DNA from: Thermopetrobacter sp964430935
Lineage (GTDB): Bacteria; Pseudomonadota; Alphaproteobacteria; Rhizobiales; Aestuariivirgaceae
DNA: 31,173 bases
Assembly: GCA_964430935.1 (NCBI GenBank)
Contig: CAYSHK010000075.1
Coordinates: forward strand, 1-31,173
Reading direction: 5' to 3'
The notes beneath the pieces are model-generated. The model was not told the DNA's origin, ran no database searches, and saw only the letters and a program-made list of their open reading frames with translations. Below, in pieces: positions 10,144 to 18,950 of this stretch. The position numbers were made by a program, and so were the translations under genes. How positions within the stretch are numbered: position 1 is the first letter of the stretch; each line of letters opens with the position of its first letter.

Positions 10144-11054
10144 GCCGTCCCTCCCCGCGCGTGCGGCATGGCCAGATGTCCGCCGATGTGCGCATGCAGA
10201 AGCAGAAGCGGATGCTGGACGGGCGCATCCGTCCGGTGGACGTGGAAGGTCCAGTCCAGACGCCTGGCCAGCAGGGACAGACGGTCGCGGTGCTTCGCCA
10301 GCCGCTCCATGTATTCCCGGCGCAGCGCCTCGGCCCTGCCCACGGTCATGGCCTCGCGCCCCCCGCAATCCTCGAAGCGGGTGCGCCCGGTGAAGGGGAA
10401 CGTCTCCTCCGCCGGGTCCACCACCTGAAGCATGTGCCCCCTGGCGCCGCGGGCGGCCAGCTCCCGCACCCGTGCCTCCAGCTCGTCCGCGTCGGCGAAG
10501 AAGTCGCCGATCAGGACGCACGTCGAAAAGCGCGGAAGCTCCGCCTTCGGCGGCAGGTCCTCACGCCGCATGGGCGTCTCCGGATCGAACCATCCGGCCA
10601 GCCGTTCCACCGCGGCCCCGGTATGGTCGGGCCGCCAGCCGGCCCCGAGGGCCGCGACCCGCTCCCCGGCCCGGGTGGCCAGACGGGCGAGCGCAAGCGC
10701 GATCAGGGCGGCGCGGTGCGCCTTCGTCACCCGCGCCATGTCCGAGCGGTAGCGCATGCCCGCGCCGGTCTGCACCCACAGCCACAGGGTGTTGGCCGCC
10801 ATCCATTCGTTCTCGCGGATCAGGACGCGCTCGGAAGCCGCCGACTTGCGCCAGTCGATGGCCGCGGCGTCGTCCCCCCGGACGTAGTGGCGGTACTGCC
10901 AGAAATCCTCGCCCGGCCCGGCGCGCCTGCGGCCGTGCACCCCGTGCATGACCGTCTGGGCCACCCTCTCCGCCTCGACGAGCAGCGGCGGCAGGGCATG
11001 CGCGAGAGCCTCCGAGGCGTTCCGCAGCGCCGTGCTGTCGTCCTTTCGTGCCAA
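10140..11054 (-). CDS. DUF58 domain protein, MoxR partner
   Basis: This 304-aa protein carries the DUF58 hallmark at about residues 46-82: GPGEDFWQYRHYVRGD, then a DDAAAIDWRKSA element and a VLIRENE end. DUF58 proteins are nearly always encoded beside MoxR AAA+ ATPases and probably adapt the ATPase to membrane VWA proteins. No transmembrane segment is obvious, so it is likely cytoplasmic. The start is a TTG at 11054, one base after the moxR stop; AGGA lies about 10 nt upstream within moxR. The stop overlaps the DUF4159 start as ATGA. The exact start is less certain than the family. Confidence 0.88.
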   Translation of the reverse strand: MARKDDSTALRNASEALAHALPPLLVEAERVAQTVMHGVHGRRRAGPGEDFWQYRHYVRGDDAAAIDWRKSAASERVLIRENEWMAANTLWLWVQTGAGMRYRSDMARVTKAHRAALIALALARLATRAGERVAALGAGWRPDHTGAAVERLAGWFDPETPMRREDLPPKAELPRFSTCVLIGDFFADADELEARVRELAARGARGHMLQVVDPAEETFPFTGRTRFEDCGGREAMTVGRAEALRREYMERLAKHRDRLSLLARRLDWTFHVHRTDAPVQHPLLLLHAHIGGHLAMPHARGGTA

Positions 11055-11055
11055 T

Positions 11056-12057
11056 TCAGGCGATCCTTTCCTTCAGCCGGCCGATCACGTCGGCCAGCTT
11101 CACTCCGTCGGCCCGCGCCGAGAAGGTCAGGGCCATGCGGTGACGCAGCACCGGATCGAGAAGCGCCGCCACGTCGTCCACCGACGGAGCCAGCCGCCCG
11201 TGCAGCAGGGCCCGCGCCCGCACTCCGAGCATGAGCGCCTGTCCGGCGCGCGGTCCCGGCCCCCAGGCCACGCTGGCGTCGATGAAGTCGTCCGCCTCGG
11301 GCTGTCCGGGCCGCGCCGCCCGCACGACGTCGAGAATCGTTTCGGCCAGCCCCTCGCCGACGGGCATCAGACGCACCAGATGCTGGATGCGCATCAGCTC
11401 CGAGGCGTCAAGCACGCGGGAGGCCGAAGCCTCCGTTTCGCCGGTGGTGGCGATCAGCATGCGCGCCTCCGCCTCGCGGTCGGGATAGTCCACGTCGATC
11501 TCCAGCAGGAAGCGGTCGAGCTGCGCCTCGGGCAGCGGATAGGTGCCCTCCTGTTCCAGCGGGTTCTGCGTGGCCAGCACGTGGAAGGGCCGCGGCAGGT
11601 CGTGGCGCTCGCCGGCCACCGTCACGAACCGTTCCTGCATGGCCTGCAGAAGCGCCGACTGGGTGCGCGGCGAGGCGCGGTTGATCTCGTCGGCCATCAG
11701 GAGCTGGCAGAACACCGGCCCGGGAATGAAGCGGAAATGCCGCCTGCCGTGCTCGTCCTCCTCCATCACCTCCGATCCGGTGATGTCGGCGGGCATCAGG
11801 TCGGGCGTGAACTGGATGCGCCCGGCGTCGAGCCCGAGCACCGTTCCCAGCGTGTTGACCAGCAGCGTCTTGGCCAGCCCTGGCACGCCGACCAGAAGGG
11901 CGTGCCCGCCCGCCAGCACCGCGACGAGGGCGAGCTCCACCACCCCCTCCTGCCCGTATATCACGCGGGCCGTCTCCTCGCGCACCTTCCGCAGCCGTTC
12001 CGCCGCCTGCTCGATCTGTCCGACGATCTTCTCTTCCGCCCTGACGGCCTCGCTCAT
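11056..12057 (-). CDS. moxR: MoxR-family AAA+ ATPase
   Basis: This 333-aa ATPase has Walker A GVPGLAKT (residues 57-64), Walker B LLMADE (119-124) followed by INRASPRTQSALLQAM, and sensor-1 ATQNP (162-166). It continues with EQEGTYPLPEAQLDRF, which is diagnostic of the MoxR branch. MoxR proteins act as chaperone-like ATPases that mature or assemble protein complexes together with VWA-domain partners. I chose the ATG at 12057 (MSEAV), with GAGG upstream, over a start 18 codons further up that would cross the inverted repeat in the divergent promoter region. It is the first gene of a four-gene operon of touching or overlapping genes. The partners and client are unknown. Confidence 0.93.
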   Translation of the reverse strand: MSEAVRAEEKIVGQIEQAAERLRKVREETARVIYGQEGVVELALVAVLAGGHALLVGVPGLAKTLLVNTLGTVLGLDAGRIQFTPDLMPADITGSEVMEEDEHGRRHFRFIPGPVFCQLLMADEINRASPRTQSALLQAMQERFVTVAGERHDLPRPFHVLATQNPLEQEGTYPLPEAQLDRFLLEIDVDYPDREAEARMLIATTGETEASASRVLDASELMRIQHLVRLMPVGEGLAETILDVVRAARPGQPEADDFIDASVAWGPGPRAGQALMLGVRARALLHGRLAPSVDDVAALLDPVLRHRMALTFSARADGVKLADVIGRLKERIA

Positions 12058-12100
12058 GTCATGCCTCGCGTTTCGCAGGAATTTTTGCCGGAATGTATAA

Positions 12101-12140
12101 CATCCCGACATGCTATAGCATTAAAACCATGTCAGGGATG
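12101..12140. promoter_or_regulatory. Inverted repeat in the moxR / Nudix divergent promoter region
   Basis: CATCCCGACATG (12101-12112) and CATGTCAGGGATG (12128-12140) are complementary apart from one extra A. They flank an AT-rich centre. A separate perfect 12-bp palindrome, ATGCTATAGCAT, lies at 12110-12121. The element is in the only AT-rich part of the 135-bp gap between moxR and the Nudix gene and overlaps candidate -10 sequences on both strands (TATAAC at 12096, TATAGC at 12114). It could be a repressor operator or a leader hairpin; no good -35/-10 pair could be assigned. Confidence 0.5.
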
Positions 12141-12192
12141 ACAGTTGCTTCTCCACTCGAACATCTCCATCATGGCGCGAAAAGGGCACGCC

Positions 12193-12765
12193 ATGCAGTT
12201 TTTTCTGACTCTCGACCAGTTCGCCGACCGGGCGCGGGAGCGTCTTTCGCCCCTGCCCCCCGCCATGCCCGCCGGCCCGGTGCCTTCCGCGGTGCTGGTG
12301 CCCGTGGTGCGGCGCGCCACCGGCCCCTCCGTGCTGCTCACGCGGCGCCGGGCGGATCTGCCCCACCATCCCGGGCAGATCTGCTTTCCCGGAGGCCGCA
12401 TGCGGGACGGGGAAGATCCCCTGCGCGCCGCCCTGCGCGAGGCGGAGGAGGAGACGGGCATCGCCCGCCGCGACGTCACACCGCTCGGTTTCCTCGATCC
12501 GTGGGAGACCGGAACCGGCTTCGCCATCGCGCCCCTCGTCGGCATCGTGGCCGCCGACTGCCGGCTGCGCCCCTGCGCCCGCGAGGTGGAGGAGATCTTC
12601 GAGCTGCCCCTCGAAACCGTACTGAACCCGGACAACCACGTCCGCGAGGTGGTCGAATCCCGGAGCGGCCGGAAACGGCACTGGGTCATCCGCCATCCCG
12701 AGCGCTTCATCTGGGGCGCCACGGCGGGCATCCTCCGCATGCTGTGGGAGCGTCTGCATGACTGA
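12193..12765 (+). CDS. Nudix hydrolase, CoA pyrophosphatase (NudL/YeaB-like)
   Basis: This 190-aa protein has a full Nudix box at residues 68-90: GRMRDGE, seven residues, then REAEEETGI. Directly before it is the CoA-pyrophosphatase signature (UPF0035): LLTRRRADLPHHPGQ, then ICFPGG. Such enzymes split CoA or its derivatives into 3'-phosphoadenylate and phosphopantetheine, using divalent metal held by the Nudix-box glutamates. I chose ATG at 12193, which has AAAAGGG upstream; an in-frame ATG at 12172 has no visible Shine-Dalgarno sequence. The stop overlaps the start of the CCA-adding enzyme gene by 8 nt (ATGACTGA), so the two are probably translationally coupled. Confidence 0.9.
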   Translation: MQFFLTLDQFADRARERLSPLPPAMPAGPVPSAVLVPVVRRATGPSVLLTRRRADLPHHPGQICFPGGRMRDGEDPLRAALREAEEETGIARRDVTPLGFLDPWETGTGFAIAPLVGIVAADCRLRPCAREVEEIFELPLETVLNPDNHVREVVESRSGRKRHWVIRHPERFIWGATAGILRMLWERLHD

Positions 12766-14014
12766 CGGCGACGGCACATCCGGCACCGGCGGACGCATTC
12801 CGGAAAGGCTGGCCGGCGCCGGCTGGCTCCTGGATCCCGCGCTGCGCCGGCTGTTCGACGCGCTCGGCAGGGACGACGCCCGCGTCGTCGGCGGCGCCGT
12901 GCGCAACGCCCTGATCGGCCTTCCCGTGCAGGACGTGGACATCGCCACCCGCCTGCCCCCGGAGGAGGTGATGCGACGGGCCCGCGCCGCCGGTTTCTCC
13001 GTCCATCCCGTCGGCATCGACCATGGCTCTGTGCTGGTCGCGCGCGGCGGCAGAACCTACGAGGTCACCACCCTGCGCCGGGACGTGGAGACCGACGGCC
13101 GCCACGCCCGCGTCGCCTTCACCGACGACTGGGAAGCGGACGCCCGCCGGCGCGATTTCACCATGAACGCCCTCTACGCCGACGCCGAGGGCAACGTCTA
13201 CGACCCGCTCGGCGGACTGCCGGACGCCCGCGCCCGCCGCGTGCGCTTCATCGGCGACGCCCGCCGGCGCATCCGCGAGGACTTCCTGCGCATTCTCAGG
13301 TTCTTCCGCTTCTGGGCCCAGTACGCGGACGGCGATCCCGATCCGGAGGCGCTGGACGCCATTTCCGAACTGCGCGACGGACTCTCCCGCATCTCCCGCG
13401 AACGGATCCGCGAGGAGATGCGGCGGCTTCTGACCGCGCCCCGCGCCGTGGAGGCCATGCTGCACATGGCGAACGCCGGCGTGCTGGACCATGTCGTTCC
13501 CGGAAACTGCCGCAGGGATTTCGAGGCGCTGGCCCGCATGGCCACCGACGACGACCGTCACGCGCTCCCCCCCGACTGGCTGCTGCGGATCGCCGCTTTC
13601 TGCGGTCCCCAGCCGGAGCTGAAGGACGCCCTCCGGCTCTCCCGCAGGGAGGCGGGGCGACTGGAGAAGCTCCGCAGGATTGGAAGGCTCCCCGATTCGG
13701 GGCGGGAGTGGCGCGCCCTCGCCTGGCGCGAAAGCGTCGAGGCGGCACGCGACATCGCCCGCCACGCCCATGCGGCGGGCCGCATCGACGATCGCGCCTT
13801 CGCCGAGGCCCTCGCCGCCCTGCGCGACTGGACGCCCCCCGTGTTTCCGCTCACCGGAAAGGATGCCATCGCCGCGGGCGTTGCGCCGGGGCCCGCCGTC
13901 GGGCAAATCTTGCGCAGGGTGCAGGACAGATGGATCGCCGGAGATTTCCGACCCGCGAGCCGCGAGGAACTTCTGGCGCTCCTGAAACGCATCGTGGAGG
14001 AACCGGAAGCATGA
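12758..14014 (+). CDS. cca: CCA tRNA nucleotidyltransferase / poly(A) polymerase family
   Basis: This 418-aa class II nucleotidyltransferase has the signature GGAVRN (residues 45-50) and the catalytic pair Asp59-x-Asp61 in DVDIA. The family motif RRRDFTMNALY (about 130-140) and a further motif (RIREDFLRILRFFRF) follow. It adds or repairs the 3' CCA of tRNAs using CTP and ATP. Alphaproteobacteria carry this branch alone, and sequence does not reliably separate CCA-adding from poly(A) activity, though genome context in the class favours CCA addition. It overlaps the Nudix gene at its start and the SDR gene at its end (ATGA). The tRNA-Phe in this window already encodes CCA, so repair is likely part of its job. 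Confidence 0.9.
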   Translation: MTDGDGTSGTGGRIPERLAGAGWLLDPALRRLFDALGRDDARVVGGAVRNALIGLPVQDVDIATRLPPEEVMRRARAAGFSVHPVGIDHGSVLVARGGRTYEVTTLRRDVETDGRHARVAFTDDWEADARRRDFTMNALYADAEGNVYDPLGGLPDARARRVRFIGDARRRIREDFLRILRFFRFWAQYADGDPDPEALDAISELRDGLSRISRERIREEMRRLLTAPRAVEAMLHMANAGVLDHVVPGNCRRDFEALARMATDDDRHALPPDWLLRIAAFCGPQPELKDALRLSRREAGRLEKLRRIGRLPDSGREWRALAWRESVEAARDIARHAHAAGRIDDRAFAEALAALRDWTPPVFPLTGKDAIAAGVAPGPAVGQILRRVQDRWIAGDFRPASREELLALLKRIVEEPEA

Positions 14015-14787
14015 CAGGCACCACGGCCAGGGGCGCCGCCCTCGTCACCGGAGCGGCCAGACGGATCGGCCGCACCATCGCCCTGGAGCTGGCCCGCGCG
14101 GGACACGACGTCGCGATCCACTACGGCACCTCCCGCGACGAGGCGGAAGCCGTCCGGGAGGAGATCCGCGCCCTCGGGACGGAGGCCGCCGTCGTCCAGG
14201 GCGATCTGGCGGATCCCGAAACCCCCCTGCGCATCGTGCTGGAGGCCGAACGTCTGCTGAAGCGTCCCCCGACGGTTCTGGTCAACAACGCCTCGCTCTT
14301 CGAGCCCGACACGCTCCAGACCATGACCCTGGCCGACTGGACCGCGCACATGGACGTCAACCTGCGCGCGCCCGTCTTTCTCGCCCAGGCCTTCGCCGCC
14401 CGGAAGCCGCGCGACGTGGAGGGGAACATCGTCAACATCATCGACCAGCGGGTGCTGAAGCTCAACCCGCTGTTCTTCTCCTACACCCTGTCCAAGGCCG
14501 GCCTGTGGACCGCGACCCGCACCATGGCCCAGGCGCTCGCGGAGGAGAACATCCGGGTCAACGCCGTCTCGCCGGGGCCGTGCCTGGCCAACGCCCGCAT
14601 GAGCGATGAGGACTTCGCCCGCCAGTGCGAGCTGACCCTGCTCGGCCGCGGCACCACGCCGGAGGAGATCGCCGCTGCGGTTCGCTTCATCCTTTCTGCT
14701 CCGGCCATGACCGGGCAGATGATCGTCCTGGACGGCGGCCAGCATCTCAACTGGCGCACGCCGGACGTCACCGAGGTCCGCGAATAG
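14011..14787 (+). CDS. Pteridine-reductase-like SDR oxidoreductase (FolM/PTR1-like)
   Basis: This 258-aa short-chain dehydrogenase has TGAARRIG (13-20) as the nucleotide-binding motif; the arginine pair favours NADPH, as in pteridine reductases. NNAS follows at 92-95. The usual catalytic serine is replaced by Asp145 (VNIIDQRV), followed 13 residues later by Tyr158 and then Lys162 (YTLSK). An Asp-Tyr-Lys triad with this spacing is characteristic of pteridine reductases such as Leishmania PTR1 (Asp181, Tyr194, Lys198). It probably reduces dihydropterins or dihydrofolate. It overlaps cca by 4 nt. folB, often its neighbour in alphaproteobacteria, is 11 kb away here. Substrate assignment is inference. 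Confidence 0.78.
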   Translation: MTGTTARGAALVTGAARRIGRTIALELARAGHDVAIHYGTSRDEAEAVREEIRALGTEAAVVQGDLADPETPLRIVLEAERLLKRPPTVLVNNASLFEPDTLQTMTLADWTAHMDVNLRAPVFLAQAFAARKPRDVEGNIVNIIDQRVLKLNPLFFSYTLSKAGLWTATRTMAQALAEENIRVNAVSPGPCLANARMSDEDFARQCELTLLGRGTTPEEIAAAVRFILSAPAMTGQMIVLDGGQHLNWRTPDVTEVRE

Positions 14788-14805
14788 GCCGCCGGAGCGT
14801 CCGGC

Positions 14806-15030
14806 TCAGCCCCGGCCCGCCGCCCGGCGCAGATGCCGCAGGACGAAGACCCGCACCGCCGAGGAGAGGGAGCGGTCCCCGCGTTCCGAATCGATCCGCC
14901 CGATCAGGACGGGCACGGACACGCCCTCCTCCGCCGCGATGCGCTTCAGCTCGTCCCAGAATTCGTCCTCGAGCGTCAGGCTCGTGGGATGGCCGGCTAT
15001 GACGACGGACCGTTTGCGCGGACCGCTCAT
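14806..15030 (-). CDS. Ribbon-helix-helix domain protein (COG4321 type)
   Basis: This 74-aa protein matches the small alphaproteobacterial ribbon-helix-helix family (PF13467). A basic strand, KRSVVIAGHPTSLTLEDEF, is followed by helices with WDELKRIAAEEGVSVPVLIGRID. Related proteins form dimers that bind DNA through the strand, but no target is known for this one. The start overlaps the DUF4169 stop as ATGA, and DUF4169 in turn overlaps fumC, so all three are probably made from one message. It converges on the SDR gene with a gap of 18 bp that contains a small hairpin (14791-14805). Confidence 0.85.
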   Translation of the reverse strand: MSGPRKRSVVIAGHPTSLTLEDEFWDELKRIAAEEGVSVPVLIGRIDSERGDRSLSSAVRVFVLRHLRRAAGRG

Positions 15031-15211
15031 TCCTCCTCGTCCTCCCGGCGGTGGCCGTCCACGTGACGGACATGCTTCTCGCGCAGCATCCCGGAGAGAT
15101 TCCGCTCCGCCTTCGTGCGGCCGAAGCGGATGCGGTTCTCCTCCGCCCGCTTCTCCTTCTCCGCCCGCGCCCGGCGTTTACGGGCCTGCCTGAGATTTAC
15201 GACCTTCCCCG

Positions 15212-15215
<4 letters not shown>
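15027..15215 (-). CDS. DUF4169 family small basic protein
   Basis: This 62-aa highly charged protein has the DUF4169 pattern: an N-terminal VVNLRQARKRRAR, then NRIRFGRTKAER and a C-terminal HVRHVDGHRRED. No membrane segment or cysteine is present; the helix is basic and probably cytoplasmic. The family is restricted, as far as I know, to alphaproteobacteria and is repeatedly found between fumC and an RHH gene, as here, but has no assigned function. Its start overlaps the fumC stop as ATGA and its stop overlaps the RHH start. Confidence 0.83.
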
Positions 15216-16609
<1,394 letters not shown>

Positions 16610-16687
16610 GGGATTGCTCCATCCGGATGGAAAGAAAACGGGCGGGACGGAGAATCCTTAAGCCGAAGCATCGCGGGCCGCAAGCCG

Positions 16688-17218
16688 TCAGTTCGCCGGT
16701 TTCCTCCGTTCGTAGACGCAGACGGCGTAGTCGCAGGTGTCCCCCTCGGCGGCCCTGCGCTCCTCGCGGGACACCTCCTCCCAGATCTCCGGCTCCGGAT
16801 CGCGGAAGGTCACGTCGCCCTCGGCGTCCATGTGCACCCGGGTCAGATAGATCCGCTGCGCCTGGCCGCGCAGACGGTCGAAGATCTGCCCGCCCCCGAT
16901 CACCATGATCTCGTCGACGCCGCGCTTGCGCGCCAGACGTTCCCCCATGGCCACGGCCTCCTCGAAGGAATTGACCGTCAGCGCCTCCGGATCGTCCATG
17001 ATCTTGCCGCGGGTGAGCACGATGTTGTCGCGCCCGGGCAGCGCCCTGCCGATGCTCTCGAACGTCTTCCGCCCCATGATCACGGGATGGCCCATGGTCA
17101 GCTCCCTGAAATGCTTCAGTTCCGAGGGCAGCTTCCACGGAAGCTCGTTCAGCCGGCCGATCACGCCGTTCCTCGCCACGGCCACGACAAGGGCGATGGT
17201 GGGTTTTCTGTCTGTCAT
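16688..17218 (-). CDS. folA: Dihydrofolate reductase
   Basis: This 176-aa protein shows the DHFR landmarks: IALVVAVARNGVIG with the WKLPSELKHF segment that contains the substrate-binding region, then PVIMGRKTFESIGRALPGR and IMVIGGGQIFD for NADPH binding. It reduces dihydrofolate to tetrahydrofolate, regenerating the cofactor that ThyA oxidises. The start ATG at 17218 has a strong AGGAGG 7 nt upstream. thyA lies upstream on the same strand, but two other genes and a 232-bp gap with a terminator-like hairpin separate them, so folA probably has its own promoter. I could not assign one confidently. Confidence 0.95.
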   Translation of the reverse strand: MTDRKPTIALVVAVARNGVIGRLNELPWKLPSELKHFRELTMGHPVIMGRKTFESIGRALPGRDNIVLTRGKIMDDPEALTVNSFEEAVAMGERLARKRGVDEIMVIGGGQIFDRLRGQAQRIYLTRVHMDAEGDVTFRDPEPEIWEEVSREERRAAEGDTCDYAVCVYERRKPAN

Positions 17219-17392
17219 CGGGCATCCTCCTCCCTCTTGCGCTCCCGCGGACCCGCCGGACTTCTTCGCCGGTCCGATCGTTGCGTCCCCGGGAGCATGA
17301 TACCAGAGAACGGCCCCGCGCCCATGCGTCCGTTCGGGTTTTCAAGGGAAAATCCCACCCGGCGGGGGCGCGGCGCATGAACCATGGTACGC

Positions 17393-17418
17393 GGGAAAGA
17401 CGGCACGGTTGTGCCGCC
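17393..17418 (-). terminator. Probable terminator after the thyA / TusA-like / 79-aa operon
   Basis: On the minus strand, GGCGGCAC-AACC-GTGCCGTC (17399-17418) forms a 7-8 bp hairpin with one G-U pair, followed by TCTTTCCC. It lies about 33 nt after the stop of the 79-aa gene and before folA. The T-tract is short, so termination may be partial. Confidence 0.4.
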
Positions 17419-17450
17419 CCGAAGCATGCCAGCAATGAGGGAGAAACGGA

Positions 17451-17690
17451 TCAGCGGGCGCGGGCCGCCTCGCGCTCCAGCTGTTCGAGCGGCGCATGCG
17501 GCGTCGTCGTGCAGAACCACTTCGAGGGCGTCTTCGAGGTCCTTTCCACGGCCTTCATCGCGAAGACCCTGCGTTCCTCGCAGGCCTCCCTCGACGGATA
17601 GGCCCGTGGATGCCATCCCATGGGCCGCACCTCGGAACCGGGGGTCCAGACACCGTTCAGAAGCATATAGACGACAAGCCAGTACTTCAT
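17451..17690 (-). CDS. Conserved-looking hypothetical protein, 79 aa
   Basis: I do not recognise a named family. The N-terminus is hydrophobic (MKYWLVVYMLLNGVW), either a short signal sequence without a clear cleavage site or a membrane-associated helix. A tryptophan/proline-rich middle contains GWHPRAYPSREACEER. There are two cysteines, Cys37 and Cys60, the latter in SKWFCTTTP, which could form a disulphide if exported. The start ATG overlaps the stop of the TusA-like gene as ATGA, arguing for a real, translationally coupled gene. Codon use matches the neighbours. Function is unknown. Confidence 0.65.
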   Translation of the reverse strand: MKYWLVVYMLLNGVWTPGSEVRPMGWHPRAYPSREACEERRVFAMKAVERTSKTPSKWFCTTTPHAPLEQLEREAARAR

Positions 17691-18022
17691 GTCGCGATCC
17701 CTATGCCGTAGTGATCGTCAACCCGTTCGATACCCGTGAATTCGTATCCCTTCTCCGCGCACCAGGCCCGCACGTCCTCGCCGCAGGGCGGATAGGTGAC
17801 GAGCAGCCGGATCCGGGCTCCCGGACCGATGGCCGACACGTGGCGGTTGATGTCGAGAAGATAGCCCGGGCAGGTCTGTCCGCGCACGTCCACGATCCAG
17901 CTTCCATCCTCCAGCCGTCTGCGGGCCGAACGGACCTCCGCGCGCCGGCGCGCGGCGAACGGCGGGATGAACCGGGCGGACCAGCCCAAGCAGGCCTCCT
18001 TCCTCCGCACGCATTGGATCAC
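17687..18022 (-). CDS. TusA/SirA-like sulfur-carrier family protein
   Basis: The 111-aa product has a TusA-like core from about residue 41: WIVDVRGQTCPGYLLDIN, with Cys51 at the position of the sulfur-carrying cysteine. The canonical CPxP motif is CPGY here, so the second proline is lost. Where TusA normally has a DDP turn, this protein has TYPPCGEDVRAWC, adding Cys80 and Cys88. About 40 basic residues precede the core. The GTG start overlaps the thyA stop as GTGA, so part of the N-terminal extension could be an annotation artefact, yet no better start was found. TusA proteins pass persulfide sulfur to tRNA or cofactor enzymes; this variant's role is unknown. Confidence 0.68.
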   Translation of the reverse strand: MIQCVRRKEACLGWSARFIPPFAARRRAEVRSARRRLEDGSWIVDVRGQTCPGYLLDINRHVSAIGPGARIRLLVTYPPCGEDVRAWCAEKGYEFTGIERVDDHYGIGIAT

Positions 18023-18813
18023 ACGGCCACGGGAGCCTTGATGTGCGGATGGGGATCATAACCCGTGATGACGAAATCCTCGAACCGGAAATCGTCGATG
18101 CTTTCGACCCTGCGGGCGATCTCCAGCCGCGGCAGCGGGCGCGGCTCGCGGGACAGCTGGGTCCGCGCCTGCTCCAGATGGTTCAGGTAGAGATGGGCGT
18201 CGCCGAACGTATGCACGAAATCTCCCGGCTCCAGACCCGTCACGTGGGCCACCATGTGCGTCAGCAGCGCATAGGAGGCGATGTTGAACGGCACCCCGAG
18301 GAAGATGTCGGCGGAACGCTGATAGAGCTGGCAGGACAGCCGCCCCTCCGCGACATAGAACTGGAAGAGCAGATGGCAGGGCGGCAGCGCCATCCGCGGC
18401 ACCTCCGCGACGTTCCAGGCGGAGACGATCAGGCGCCGCGAATCCGGATTGGTCCGGATCTGTCCGACCACCTCGGCGATCTGATCGACCGCCCCTCCGT
18501 CGCATGTGGGCCAGGAGCGCCACTGGGCGCCGTAGACGGGACCGAGATCGCCGTTCTCGTCGGCCCATTCGTCCCAGATGGTCACGCCGTTCTCGTTCAG
18601 CCAGCGGATGTTGGTGTCGCCGCGCAGAAACCAGAGCAGCTCGTAGATGATGGAGCGGAGGTGCAGCTTCTTCGTGGTGAGGAGGGGAAAGCCCTCGGAA
18701 AGATCGAAGCGCATCTGGTGTCCGAAGACGCTCAGCGTACCGGTTCCCGTGCGGTCGTCCTTGCGCACGCCGTGTTCCAGCACGCGGCGCATCAGGTCGA
18801 GATACTGCCGCAT
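18019..18813 (-). CDS. thyA: Thymidylate synthase
   Basis: This 264-aa protein has exactly the E. coli ThyA length. The catalytic cysteine falls at position 146 in MALPPCHLLFQFYV, followed by CQLYQRSADIFLGVPFNIASYALL, DFVHTFGDAHLYLNH and the C-terminal APVAV. It methylates dUMP to dTMP using methylene-tetrahydrofolate, producing dihydrofolate for FolA. I chose ATG at 18813 (MRQYLDLM), preceded by GGGAGGGG; a frame extends 27 codons further, but that would exceed the family length. It is the first gene of an operon with the TusA-like and 79-aa genes, each overlapping by 4 nt. Confidence 0.97.
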   Translation of the reverse strand: MRQYLDLMRRVLEHGVRKDDRTGTGTLSVFGHQMRFDLSEGFPLLTTKKLHLRSIIYELLWFLRGDTNIRWLNENGVTIWDEWADENGDLGPVYGAQWRSWPTCDGGAVDQIAEVVGQIRTNPDSRRLIVSAWNVAEVPRMALPPCHLLFQFYVAEGRLSCQLYQRSADIFLGVPFNIASYALLTHMVAHVTGLEPGDFVHTFGDAHLYLNHLEQARTQLSREPRPLPRLEIARRVESIDDFRFEDFVITGYDPHPHIKAPVAV

Positions 18814-18858
18814 ACGCCCCTCCCATGCGTTTCCTGGCGATTCGGTTCCGAGAGGCAC

Positions 18859-18893
18859 GAAAACCATGCCCGGCGGCAGGAAACCACCGGGCA
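18859..18893 (-). terminator. Probable terminator of the DUF2853 gene
   Basis: On the minus strand TGCCCGGTGG-TTTCCTG-CCGCCGGGCA (18867-18893) forms a 10-bp stem with one G-U pair, followed by TGGTTTT. It sits 58 bp after the DUF2853 stop and 54 bp before the thyA start on the same strand. The U-tract is short but the stem is strong. Confidence 0.5.
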
Positions 18894-18950
18894 CGGGCGG
18901 AATTCAAGAGCGTTCTCGCCGGTGCGTCCGAAAGACGCCGGTTTTCCGGC

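Noticed and set aside
7357..10428. A 1023-codon open frame on the plus strand opposite the DUF4159 and DUF58 genes
   Set aside because: Its translation is rich in Arg, Gly, Pro and His with no domain, and it lies antisense to two clear families. Long antisense frames are expected in GC-rich DNA.
12058..12111. An 18-residue extension of MoxR
   Set aside because: It would place the start inside the inverted repeat, while ATG at 12057 has a ribosome-binding site and matches family length.
17219..17450. Possible small gene or riboswitch in the gap before folA
   Set aside because: Only short frames without ribosome-binding sites and a few weak hairpins are present; no known riboswitch core could be recognised.
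18814..18894. A 27-residue N-terminal extension of ThyA
   Set aside because: The shorter start gives the canonical 264 aa with Cys146 and has a strong Shine-Dalgarno sequence; the extension overlaps a terminator-like hairpin.
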